Positions 31,880-39,771 of a DNA stretch of 64,000 nt are shown one piece after another (the stretch's first letter is position 1; each line of letters starts with the position of its first letter). A program made the position numbers and the translations under genes. This DNA comes from UBA2658 sp050943775 (lineage in GTDB: Bacteria > Bacillota > Clostridia > Oscillospirales > Oscillospiraceae). The stretch is taken from contig JBMNPV010000002.1 in assembly GCA_050943775.1 (NCBI GenBank), positions 1 through 64,000 of the forward strand, in the 5' to 3' direction. Under the pieces are notes generated by a model that had not been told where the DNA came from, ran no database searches, and saw nothing but the letters and a program-made list of their open reading frames with translations.

Positions 31880-32950
31880 TCACTCGGCCTCCTTTTTCAT
31901 GCGTTCAATGCGCTCCCGCAGTTCGACCGGCATTTCGACCTTCGGTGCACGGGGGTCGAGAAGCCAGGTCGCCGCATAGTGCGTGTCACTGATCTGAAAC
32001 ATGGGCGGCTCGGCACGCTCGTCGATCTTGAGCGCGTAAATATTGCGGGGTGCAAAGGCGTCGCCCTGGATTTTGTTTTTGAGGTTCGGGGGCGAACCGG
32101 GAATCGTATAGAGGCGATTGTCGTTCGTGTCCAAATCCGGCATGGCGGACAAAAGGCCCCATGTGTACGGGTGGCGGGGATCGAAATAAATCTCATCGAC
32201 CGTGCCCTTTTCGACGATTTTTCCGGCATACATGACGTTCACAAAGTCTGCGACTTTGGCGACGATGCCGAGGTCGTGGGTAATGTAGATGACAGAGATG
32301 CCGCGCTCCTGCTGGATGCGCTGTATAAGTTCGATGATCTTTGCCTGAATAGTGACGTCAAGCGCCGTGGTCGGTTCGTCGCAGATCAGAAGCTCCGGGT
32401 CGCAGGCGAGCGCAATGGCGATGACGACGCGCTGCCGCATACCGCCGGATAGCTGGTGGGGATACTGCTTCATCCGCTTTTCGGGTTCGGTCAGACCGAC
32501 TTCCTCCAAAAGCTCAAGCGCTCTTGCGTAAGCTTCGTCCTTCGGCGTGTTGTAGTGCCAGATCATGCCCTCCATGATCTGCTTGCCGATGGTCATGGTC
32601 GGATCAAGACTCGTCATCGGGTCCTGAAAAATCATGGCCATACGCTTGCCGTTGATACGGCGGCGCATCTCCTGCTTGGAGAGACTGAGAATATCCACCG
32701 TCACGGGATCTTCGCCGCGGTGATAGGTGAATTTGATGCTGCCGCTGTTGATGACGGCATTTTTGTCGAGTATGCCCATGGTAGCCTTCATCGTCACGGA
32801 CTTGCCGCTGCCGGATTCGCCGACGATGGCAAGCGTCTCGCCCTTGCAGAGGTCGAGATCGACGCTGCGGATGGCGTTGACGACGCCCGAGCTGGACTGG
32901 AAGGAAACCGACAGGTCCCGAATTTCTAAAATCTTTTCTTTATCGCTCAT
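31880..32950 (-). CDS. oppD: Oligopeptide ABC transporter ATPase OppD
   Basis: 356-residue ATPase. Walker A is GESGSGKSVTMKA, the signature is LSGGMRQRVVIAIAL, Walker B is LLICDEPTTALDV, and the C-terminal family block is DPRHPYTWGLLSAMPDLD. OppD proteins often carry a C-terminal Cys cluster for Fe-S binding; here I do not see one. I chose ATG 32950 with GAGG six bases upstream over GTG 32962, which overlaps the oppC stop. Either start keeps the gene coupled to oppC. Confidence 0.93.
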   Translation of the reverse strand: MSDKEKILEIRDLSVSFQSSSGVVNAIRSVDLDLCKGETLAIVGESGSGKSVTMKATMGILDKNAVINSGSIKFTYHRGEDPVTVDILSLSKQEMRRRINGKRMAMIFQDPMTSLDPTMTIGKQIMEGMIWHYNTPKDEAYARALELLEEVGLTEPEKRMKQYPHQLSGGMRQRVVIAIALACDPELLICDEPTTALDVTIQAKIIELIQRIQQERGISVIYITHDLGIVAKVADFVNVMYAGKIVEKGTVDEIYFDPRHPYTWGLLSAMPDLDTNDNRLYTIPGSPPNLKNKIQGDAFAPRNIYALKIDERAEPPMFQISDTHYAATWLLDPRAPKVEMPVELRERIERMKKEAE

Positions 32951-32958
32951 GCCGCGCC

Positions 32959-34038
32959 TCACATTTCTTTGAGCTTCGGGTCAAATGCTTCGCGCAGACC
33001 GTCGGCAAGCATGTTAAAGCTGAGCATCAGCGCTGCCAAAACAATGATCGGCGGCACGATCTGATAGGGGTGCGTCGTGAAGCTGTTGAACGCGTCGCTG
33101 ATGAGGGAGCCGAGGGAGCACATCGGGACCGGGATACCAAGTCCGACGAAGCTCAAAAATGCTTCCGTGAAAATGGCGGTCGGGATGCTGAACATGAGCT
33201 GCGTGATGATCTGACCGATCGTATTCGGCAGTATTTCCTTGAAAATAATAAACATCGGATTTGCGCCGAGCGTGCGGGAGGCAAGGACGAACTCCTGCTC
33301 CTTGAGCTTCAAAACCTCGGCGCGCGCAATTCGTTCCATGCCGATCCACTCGGTGATCATCAGGGCAAAGACGATCGTCCAGAAGCCGCGGGGCATGATG
33401 AGCATGAGAAGCGTCACGATGACAAGACGCGGAATACCGTTGATGATCTCGGCGATACGCTGCATGACCGAGTCGGTGCGGCCGCCGTAGTAACCGGAGA
33501 TAAGGCCGTAGCTCATACCGATGATCATATCAATGATGGCGGCGGCAAGCGCGATGCCGAGAGAAACACGGGTACCCTCCCACACACGCGTCCAGATATC
33601 TCGGCCGAGCGTATCGGAGCCAAACCAGTAATAGACCGAGTCGAAGCCTTTTTCCCGGTAGCCGTTGACGATCTTGGTGCCGGTCGTCGTTTTGACGGTC
33701 TCGTCGCCGTCAAAGATGCCGAGATTTTCGAGGCCGGGGATACGCGGAGCGAAGTTCTTCTGCGTGAGCGTCTGCTGCTTGTAGGAATAGTTGGTCATGC
33801 CCGGTCCAAAAGCGGCAAGCAGGCAGATGAGCGCAATGAGGATCAGTGCGACGACCGCACCCTTGTTTGCAAAGAAGCGGGCGCGCACCTCCGCCCAGAA
33901 ATTCTGGGCGGCAAAGTTCGTGTCGATACGGGTCTGCTCGGCGTTGCCGCGCAGTTCAAAATCATCCGGTTGGAAAACATATTCGTATTCCTCCGCCGGG
34001 CCGCCTGCGAGGACGGGCTGCTGTACTTTCTTTTTCAT
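32959..34038 (-). CDS. oppC: Oligopeptide ABC transporter permease OppC
   Basis: 359-residue membrane subunit with an N-terminal cytoplasmic tail of about 60 residues, then a first span near 60-80 and five more spans. The coupling motif EVLKLKEQEFVLASRTLGANPMFIIFKEILPN matches the EAA loop of the peptide/nickel permease family, and GSDTLGRDIWTRVWEGTRVSL is the usual OppC entry block. Its ATG overlaps the oppB stop (ATGA). Confidence 0.94.
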   Translation of the reverse strand: MKKKVQQPVLAGGPAEEYEYVFQPDDFELRGNAEQTRIDTNFAAQNFWAEVRARFFANKGAVVALILIALICLLAAFGPGMTNYSYKQQTLTQKNFAPRIPGLENLGIFDGDETVKTTTGTKIVNGYREKGFDSVYYWFGSDTLGRDIWTRVWEGTRVSLGIALAAAIIDMIIGMSYGLISGYYGGRTDSVMQRIAEIINGIPRLVIVTLLMLIMPRGFWTIVFALMITEWIGMERIARAEVLKLKEQEFVLASRTLGANPMFIIFKEILPNTIGQIITQLMFSIPTAIFTEAFLSFVGLGIPVPMCSLGSLISDAFNSFTTHPYQIVPPIIVLAALMLSFNMLADGLREAFDPKLKEM

Positions 34039-34976
34039 CCGTTGTCACCATCCTTTGCAACGCGGATTCGCGGGTCAATAATACCGTAAAGAATATCGAC
34101 AATGAGCATTATGCCGATATACATGGCGCTGTAAATGAAGCTCAGCGCTATAACGACGTTATAATCGTTCGACTGGATCGCCGTGACGAGGAGACTGCCG
34201 ACGCCGGGAATCGAGAAGATCTTCTCAACCACCAGAGAGCCGGTCATCAGATCGACGATCAGCGGCGCGAGGACCGTCACGATCGGGATCAGCGAATTTC
34301 GCAGCGCATGGCGGAAAATCAGCTTGTTGCCGCTGATACCCTTGGATTCCGCAAGGAGCATGTAGTCGCTGCCGAGCACCTCCAGCATCTCCGTCCGCGT
34401 AAAACGGGCAATGGACGCGCAGGTGAACAGGCTCAGCGCGATGCTCGGCAAAATGCTGCTCGCAAACGCCTGCCTGCTGGAATAGAGCATTGGCAGCCAA
34501 CCCAGACGGAAACCGAAAGTATAGCTCAGTCCGAGGGCAAAAACATAGCTCGGGACCGACACGCCCAGAACCGATATGACCGTACAGAGCGTGTCCCAAC
34601 CGGTGTCGTGCTTGAGCGCCGCGGCGATGCCGAGCAACAGGCCGACGATCGCGCCGAGCGTGACAGCCATCCCGCCGATGCGGATCGAGATCGGCAGGCG
34701 CTTTTCAATGAGCTGGCTGATCGGCGTGTTTTTGCTGATGTTATAGCTCACACCGAAGTCTCCCTTGAACATGTTGACAACGTAGTTTCCAAACTGGACA
34801 ATGATTGGCTTGTCAAGGCCGTATTTCTCGTTGAGCACCGCGTGCTGCTCAGGACTCAGCTTTTCATCATTGAAGGGCGAGCCGGGCATGAGCTGCAGCA
34901 GTATGAAAAGTACCAACGTGATGACAAGAAGCGTGAACACGGAAATGAGCACACGTTTCAGTACATATTTACCCAC
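34035..34976 (-). CDS. oppB: Oligopeptide ABC transporter permease OppB
   Basis: 313-residue membrane subunit with six spans. The N-terminus (GKYVLKRVLISVFTLLVITLVLFILL) and the EAA loop EVLGSDYMLLAESKGISGNKLIFRHALRNSLIP are standard for OppB. The start codon is GTG at 34976, preceded by GGGAGAAG. It is 162 bases downstream of oppA, past two large hairpins, so it is probably made at a lower level than the binding protein. Confidence 0.94.
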   Translation of the reverse strand: MGKYVLKRVLISVFTLLVITLVLFILLQLMPGSPFNDEKLSPEQHAVLNEKYGLDKPIIVQFGNYVVNMFKGDFGVSYNISKNTPISQLIEKRLPISIRIGGMAVTLGAIVGLLLGIAAALKHDTGWDTLCTVISVLGVSVPSYVFALGLSYTFGFRLGWLPMLYSSRQAFASSILPSIALSLFTCASIARFTRTEMLEVLGSDYMLLAESKGISGNKLIFRHALRNSLIPIVTVLAPLIVDLMTGSLVVEKIFSIPGVGSLLVTAIQSNDYNVVIALSFIYSAMYIGIMLIVDILYGIIDPRIRVAKDGDNG

Positions 34977-35016
34977 TTATATCTTCTCCCATCGTAATGC
35001 GCATATTTTTACAGTG

Positions 35017-35066
35017 TAACGCACGCATACCTGTCCGCCTGCCGGCGGGCAGGTATGCGCGCGTTA
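35017..35066 (-). other. Long hairpin in the oppA-oppB spacer (distal)
   Basis: A 23-bp stem with two mismatches or wobbles (35017-35039 with 35044-35066) and a four-base loop. No T-run follows on the minus strand, so an mRNA-stabilising or attenuating stem is likelier than a full terminator. Confidence 0.7.
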
Positions 35067-35075
35067 TCTGCGCAA

Positions 35076-35116
35076 GCCGCGCGAAAGCCTTGACGGAGTC
35101 AAAGCTTCCGCGCGGC
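35076..35116 (-). other. Hairpin directly after oppA
   Basis: A 13-bp stem with one mismatch (35076-35088 with 35104-35116) is continued inside by TTGAC/GTCAA. It follows the oppA stop by 22 bases and may protect the oppA message. Confidence 0.7.
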
Positions 35117-35138
35117 AATTTCTTGTGTTTGAAAGCGA

Positions 35139-36812
35139 TCAGCTCTTCGTCGCGGCCTTGAAAACGCGGTTGAGTGCGCACGGATGGAACTGGATGCCCT
35201 TGATGCCGGATTTGATCATGTTGGCATCCGCCTTGGTATAGACCGGAGCAATAACAGCCTGATCCATGACGATCTTTTCAGCATCGCCCATCGCCTTCCA
35301 GCGGCCCTCGGCATCGGTGACATACTTGCCGGTGGTGCAGTCGGCGATCAAAGCGTCATAGTCCTTGTCGCTCCAGAGACCGTAGTTGTTGTCGTTGTCC
35401 GTTACCCACATGCCGAGATAGGTCATCGGGTCGGCATAGTCCGGTCCCCAGCGGGTGAGGCAGACTTCATACTTGCCGTTCTGGATATCTTCGACGCGCT
35501 GCTTTTTCGGCTCGACCTTGAGGTTGATCGTAACGCCCGGGAGGTTCTTCTCAAGCTGCTCCTTGAGAACAGCCGCGACGTTCTGCGTCTCGGTCTGGTC
35601 CTCTACGAGAAGCTCAAAGGTGAAGCTGGTCTGTCCGAGTTCCTGGCAGGCCTTGTCGTAATAGGTCTTGGCCTTGGCAGCATCGTCGGAGCAGACATCG
35701 GCGAAGCGCTTCTGGTCAGCGGAGAAATCGGAACCGTCCGGCCCTGTCGCGAACTGAGGCGGAACGGCAGTGTAGGTAGCCACGGAACCGTCCTTGACAA
35801 CGTCGTTGACGATGGACTCACGGTCGATCGCATTGGTGATGGCAAGACGCATATTCACGTTGCCCAGCGCGGGAACATCATGTCCGTTCATGGTGAGGTA
35901 CCAGAGGTAGCCGGCACCGACGACATTGAGTTCGGGGTCGTCCTTGACCTGATCGACCTGATCGCCGGAGAGCTTGACGAGGTCGAGGTCGCCGTTCTGA
36001 TAGCTCATAAGGGCCTGCTGCGGGTCCTTAATGACCTGATAGTTGAGGCCGTCGAGCGAGATCTTGTCGGCATCATAGTAGTCCGGGTTTTTCTTCAGCG
36101 AGAAGTTCAAGGACGCCGGCTCATAGCTCTCGAGGATGAAAGCGCCGTTGGAAAGAACGGTGTCGGGGCTGGTGCCGAAAGTGCCTTCCGCAAGGCTGTT
36201 GTAGAACTTGCGGTTGACTGGATAATAGGTCGGGAAATAGAGCAGGCTGTCGAAATAAGAGACAGGAACATTGAGCTCTACCTTGAGGGTCTTTTCGTCC
36301 ACGGCGGTGACGCCGAGCTCGGTAACAGGCTTGTTGCCCGCAATGATATCGGCAGCGTTCTTGATCTGGCCGATATCACTCATCATGTAGGAGTATTCGG
36401 AGGCGGTAGCCGGGTCAACGGCACGCTGCCAGCCGAAAACAAAGTCGTCAGCAGTAACGGGGTCACCGTTGGACCACTTTGCGTCGTCACGGAGCGTGAA
36501 GGTGTAAGTAAGGCCGTCTTCGCTGACCTCCTCTTTTGCGCAGATGGCGTCAACGGCTTTGCCGTCCTCGTCCATCTGCTTAAGGCCGTCGGTGTAGTTG
36601 GCGATCACTTCAAAGGAGGTACCGTCCGTTGCGACCTGCGGGTCAAGGCTTGCGACCTCAACTTCGACCATGACGTTGAGTGTGCCGCCCTTAGCCGCCG
36701 TGTCGTCCGAGGCTGCGGGGGATGTCGGTTCCGTCTTGCTGCCGCAGGCAACAAGACTCAGCGTCATGGCAGCCGCCAGAGAAATGACGCCGATCTTTTT
36801 TGCTAATTTCAT
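35139..36812 (-). CDS. oppA: Oligopeptide-binding lipoprotein OppA
   Basis: 557-residue extracytoplasmic peptide receptor (solute-binding family 5). The signal peptide MKLAKKIGVISLAAAMTLSL ends at lipobox SLVAC (Cys at 23), and the mature part starts with the family block about TLNVMVEVEVASLDPQVATDGTSFE. FTLRDDAKWSNGDPVTADDFVFGWQRAVDP is the family signature. ATG 36812 has AAAGGAG; the frame continues 25 codons upstream without a site. First gene of the operon. Confidence 0.93.
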   Translation of the reverse strand: MKLAKKIGVISLAAAMTLSLVACGSKTEPTSPAASDDTAAKGGTLNVMVEVEVASLDPQVATDGTSFEVIANYTDGLKQMDEDGKAVDAICAKEEVSEDGLTYTFTLRDDAKWSNGDPVTADDFVFGWQRAVDPATASEYSYMMSDIGQIKNAADIIAGNKPVTELGVTAVDEKTLKVELNVPVSYFDSLLYFPTYYPVNRKFYNSLAEGTFGTSPDTVLSNGAFILESYEPASLNFSLKKNPDYYDADKISLDGLNYQVIKDPQQALMSYQNGDLDLVKLSGDQVDQVKDDPELNVVGAGYLWYLTMNGHDVPALGNVNMRLAITNAIDRESIVNDVVKDGSVATYTAVPPQFATGPDGSDFSADQKRFADVCSDDAAKAKTYYDKACQELGQTSFTFELLVEDQTETQNVAAVLKEQLEKNLPGVTINLKVEPKKQRVEDIQNGKYEVCLTRWGPDYADPMTYLGMWVTDNDNNYGLWSDKDYDALIADCTTGKYVTDAEGRWKAMGDAEKIVMDQAVIAPVYTKADANMIKSGIKGIQFHPCALNRVFKAATKS

Positions 36813-36914
36813 TTTTTCTCCTTTCCCTTGGACGAAGCCGTCCAATTTGCGTTTTTCTGTTGGGATTTGCAGAAACGCAACCGACACTGTGCATTTACTT
36901 TGTCGATTTGGTTT

Positions 36915-36943
36915 AGAATATCACCAAGTTTCAAGCAAGTCAA
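36915..36943 (-). promoter_or_regulatory. Promoter of the opp operon
   Basis: Minus-strand TTGACT (36943-36938), 17 bp, TATTCT (36920-36915) with an extended TG. The leader to oppA is about 100 nt. The rest of the spacer to 37135 shows no gene or clear repeat. Confidence 0.7.
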
Positions 36944-37135
36944 TTTCACAAACGCTTTTTCTAAACAAATAGTTAACTCGGCAATGTTTTAGCGCTATAA
37001 TCGTGCAAATTGACGATATTTTTTTCCCGTATGTTTGCTGCTCGCGGAGTATCTGTCAGTTGCAGACATTAAGGTTTTGCTGTCTCCGTTATGCGTACAT
37101 TTTTTACACTTCGATCTGTCTGTACAAACCCGCGG

Positions 37136-37165
37136 TTGACGAATCGTAAGGCTTTATGCTATTAA
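37136..37165 (+). promoter_or_regulatory. Promoter of the TetR-family gene
   Basis: TTGACG (37136-37141), 18 bp, TATTAA (37160-37165), followed by repeated ATTAAT elements near the expected start of transcription. Confidence 0.55.
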
Positions 37166-37211
37166 TAGTGATTAATAAGGTACAAGAGTACAGATGAATA
37201 GGAGGACCACC

Positions 37212-37793
37212 ATGAAACAGCATGCCAAGGACGCTATCATTGTCTCCTTCAAGGAGCTGTTATCCAAACAGTCCATCGACAAGATCACCGTAAAGGACAT
37301 CTGCGCAAACTGCGGCGTTAACCGGCAGACTTTCTACTATTACTTCACCGACATTATGGATATTTTCAAATATGTTATCTTTAAAGAACTGACTGCCGAT
37401 ATCGCCCAAAACCGCACAATGGACACCTGGGAGGGCGGCTTTCTTGCGACGCTCAATTATCTTCGCGCAAACGCGAAGCTCATTCTACATGTTTACAATT
37501 CAAACTACTGGCAGGAGGCGTATGTCTTCTTCTGCTCCTTTTCAAATAAGCTGCTTGGCGATGTTGTTGAAGAGTGTATAGAACGCAGCGGTAAGGGTCT
37601 CTCCGACAAGAACCGCGACTTTATTGTGAATTTCTACCGAAACGTATTCGACGGCCTGATGATAGACTGGTTCAGCGACGGCATGGAGGATGAACCCGAG
37701 ATCCTGCTGGAAAAGCTTCTGCTCATGATCTCCGGCAGCATTCCCCGTTCTATCGCCGCTTTTCAGGAATACGAAGCGCGTAACCACACATAA
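37212..37793 (+). CDS. TetR-family transcription regulator
   Basis: 193-residue regulator. The N-terminal helix-turn-helix is ITVKDICANCGVNRQTFYYYFTDIMDIFKYV (about 25-55), a clear TetR DNA-binding domain. The C-terminal ligand domain is all-helical and resembles the group of TetR proteins related to dihydroxyacetone kinase activators (DhaS-like). ATG 37212 follows AGGAGG at ideal distance; 37194 is rejected. The next gene, a membrane protein on the same strand, has its own promoter with a palindrome in the spacer, which I infer is its operator. The ligand is unknown. Confidence 0.9.
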   Translation: MKQHAKDAIIVSFKELLSKQSIDKITVKDICANCGVNRQTFYYYFTDIMDIFKYVIFKELTADIAQNRTMDTWEGGFLATLNYLRANAKLILHVYNSNYWQEAYVFFCSFSNKLLGDVVEECIERSGKGLSDKNRDFIVNFYRNVFDGLMIDWFSDGMEDEPEILLEKLLLMISGSIPRSIAAFQEYEARNHT

Positions 37794-37840
37794 GTTTCGA
37801 CATTTTTCTGCGATTTGTGTCACGAAGCCGAAAATGTCTA

Positions 37841-37869
37841 TTGATATTTATTTAACGGTATGTTAAATT
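37841..37869 (+). promoter_or_regulatory. Promoter with operator-like palindrome before the membrane protein gene
   Basis: TTGATA (37841-37846), 17 bp, TAAATT (37864-37869). The palindrome ATTTAAC-GGTAT-GTTAAAT (37850-37868) fills the spacer, the classic place for a repressor to block polymerase. Confidence 0.6.
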
Positions 37870-37929
37870 TCTCCCGTCATTATTTGTATGTCAAGAAAGT
37901 CATCAACAAATCATGAGAGGGGAAAAAAA

Positions 37930-38925
37930 ATGTTTGTCTTCAGCAATGACTTTGGAGGTTCTTTTATTACCTCCCTGCTCGCCTGCCTGCTGGTCTTCGC
38001 AGCGCTCTTTGCGCTCAACGAAGTCACCCGCAGAAACAAGTGGGCCGGCTTCTGCGCGTTTGTGGTTCTGCCCATCGTGCTGACGGTCCTCTGGTTCACC
38101 AGTCTCAAGGAAACCACCTATCTCGACTGGTTCCATCTCGCAAAGGTCTACTCTTCCACCGCCGGCTGCATCGGCTTCTGGTGCATCCGCTTCGTCCACG
38201 GCACAGACAAAAACGGTGTGCAGTGGAAGCTTAGCGAAAAGAAATGGGCGCTTTGCTTCCCGCCGCTCATCCTTGCTATCAACATCATCGAAGCCTGCGT
38301 GCGTGACTTTGAAGTTGGCTCGACCTACGCCTCCGTTGTCACCGCGGCTAGCGCTTTTAAAGACGGTGCTTACAGCTTCAACCTCATCGGCGGTCCGTGG
38401 AACTTCATGAACGGTATTGCAGGTATCCTCAACATCCTTACGATCACGGGATGGTTCGGCATCTGCATCCGCAAGGAAACACCCAAAGACAAGTCGCGCG
38501 ACATGCTCTGGCCGGACATGGTCTGGTTCTGGATCGTTGCTTATGATCTCTGGAACTTTGCTTACACCTATAACTGCCTGCCCAGCCACTCCTGGTACTG
38601 CGGCATCGCGCTCCTCCTTGCTCCGACTCTCTGTGCGTTCACAGTCGGCAAAGGTGCATGGCTGCAGCACCGTGCGCAGACACTTGCTCTGTGGTGCATG
38701 TTTGCACAGACTTTCCCGGCTTTCCAGGATGCCAGCAAGTTCCGCGTCGATTCCGCCTATAACACGACTGTCTATAACTTTATTTCCGGCCTTGCACTGG
38801 CCGTCAACCTCGCCGTCTTTGTGTACATGCTCGTTCGCGTCATCAAGACGAAGAAAAATCCCTATGGTCCCGAGCTCTACACCGACCTTCCCGCCTATCA
38901 GGAAGTCAAGAAGCTCGCCGAATAA
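37930..38925 (+). CDS. Polytopic membrane protein, DUF5692-like
   Basis: 331-residue inner-membrane protein with about nine hydrophobic spans and many aromatic residues: LLACLLVFAALFALNEV, FCAFVVLPIVLTVLWF and a long Trp/Tyr-rich middle (PDMVWFWIVAYDLWNFAYTYNCLPSHSWYCG). From memory it fits DUF5692, a family of unknown function in Firmicutes; I could not confirm this. Several conserved-looking His, Asp and Trp residues face or flank membranes. ATG 37930 follows GAGAGGGG. Probably controlled by the neighbouring TetR protein. Transport or membrane sensing is possible, but no function should be assumed. Confidence 0.8.
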   Translation: MFVFSNDFGGSFITSLLACLLVFAALFALNEVTRRNKWAGFCAFVVLPIVLTVLWFTSLKETTYLDWFHLAKVYSSTAGCIGFWCIRFVHGTDKNGVQWKLSEKKWALCFPPLILAINIIEACVRDFEVGSTYASVVTAASAFKDGAYSFNLIGGPWNFMNGIAGILNILTITGWFGICIRKETPKDKSRDMLWPDMVWFWIVAYDLWNFAYTYNCLPSHSWYCGIALLLAPTLCAFTVGKGAWLQHRAQTLALWCMFAQTFPAFQDASKFRVDSAYNTTVYNFISGLALAVNLAVFVYMLVRVIKTKKNPYGPELYTDLPAYQEVKKLAE

Positions 38926-38935
38926 CATATTCCTC

Positions 38936-38967
38936 AAGGGAGCCGCAAAAAGCGGCTCCCTTTTTTT
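38936..38967 (+). terminator. Terminator after the DUF5692-like gene
   Basis: An 11-bp perfect stem (38936-38946 with 38952-38962) and a loop of A5, running into T7. Confidence 0.93.
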
Positions 38968-39059
38968 GCTCTACCATCGCCGTATAGTCGCTGTCCGCCA
39001 ACGATAGACACAAAATACGTTCTCTTTTTCGTAACAAACTACAAAATGTGAAAAAGCAG

Positions 39060-39088
39060 TTGCAATTTGCGATATCCTGCGCTAATAT
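39060..39088 (+). promoter_or_regulatory. Promoter of pyrR-uracil permease
   Basis: TTGCAA (39060-39065), 17 bp, TAATAT (39083-39088). It leaves a leader of about 118 nt before pyrR. Confidence 0.7.
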
Positions 39089-39118
39089 ACCAACAGTTCC
39101 TTTCAAATCGGTACTGTG

Positions 39119-39208
39119 ATGCCGGCAAGGGTGTTTATAGCTGTATTGGGCGCAGTGCGCCTTCCTTGTCTGCACGCAGACAAGGTTTTTTTTTGCCCGG
39201 AGGTGTGA
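39119..39208 (+). CDS. Possible leader peptide in the pyr leader (29 codons)
   Basis: An ATG at 39119 opens 29 codons that run through the leader terminator and stop with TGA just before pyrR. No good ribosome site precedes it, so translation is doubtful. The T-run of the terminator would be read as Phe codons. Confidence 0.2.
   Translation: MPARVFIAVLGAVRLPCLHADKVFFCPEV
39164..39194 (+). terminator. Leader terminator (attenuator) before pyrR
   Basis: The stem CCTTGTCTG (39164-39172) with CAGACAAGG (39177-39185) runs into T9, within the transcript and 18 bases before pyrR. GCAAGG at 39125-39130 could pair with the left arm as an antiterminator. I could not find the usual PyrR-binding loop sequence. 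Confidence 0.85.
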
Positions 39209-39212
39209 CAAC

Positions 39213-39749
39213 ATGAAACCTAAAGCGCAGCTCATGGATGAGGCGGACATTTCCCGCGCGCTTGTCCGCATTTCGCATGAGATCATCGAAAAGAACCACG
39301 GCGCGGAAAATCTCTGTCTCATTGGCATCAAGACCCGTGGCGTGCCGCTCGCACAACGGCTCGCGGAAAATATCCGTTCCTTCACAGATACGGATATTGA
39401 CGTCGGCAAGCTGGACATCACGCTCTATCGCGACGATCTGACGACCATTTCAAAGGACCCGGTCATCAGTGAAACGGATGTACCGTTTTCCGTGGAGGGG
39501 AAAACGGTGGTTCTGGTGGATGACGTCATTTTTACGGGCCGGACAGCCCGCGCGGCGCTCGACGCCGTCATACGGCTCGGCAGACCCTCGCGCATTCAGC
39601 TCGCGGTATTGATCGACCGCGGGCACGCGGAACTGCCGATCCGTCCGAACTACGTCGGCAAAAACATCCCGACCTCGCTCAGCGAGATCGTCGCAGTCCG
39701 TCTCGCGGAGCAGGACGGTGTCACCAATGTTGTCATTTATGAAAAATAA
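39213..39749 (+). CDS. pyrR: Bifunctional pyr operon regulator/uracil phosphoribosyltransferase
   Basis: 178-residue protein of the PyrR type. It senses UMP/PRPP and controls pyrimidine genes by RNA binding, with weak uracil phosphoribosyltransferase activity. The PRPP loop reads VVLVDDVIFTGRTARAAL near 100-118, and the N-terminal LIGIKTRGVPLAQRLA block and C-terminal RAELPIRPNYVGKNIPT-like block fit the family. ATG 39213 follows GGAGG. It lies behind a leader terminator and 22 bases before the uracil permease, the normal pyrRP order, so it likely regulates itself. Confidence 0.95.
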   Translation: MKPKAQLMDEADISRALVRISHEIIEKNHGAENLCLIGIKTRGVPLAQRLAENIRSFTDTDIDVGKLDITLYRDDLTTISKDPVISETDVPFSVEGKTVVLVDDVIFTGRTARAALDAVIRLGRPSRIQLAVLIDRGHAELPIRPNYVGKNIPTSLSEIVAVRLAEQDGVTNVVIYEK

Positions 39750-39771
39750 ATAAATAGAGGAGAAAAAAAGT

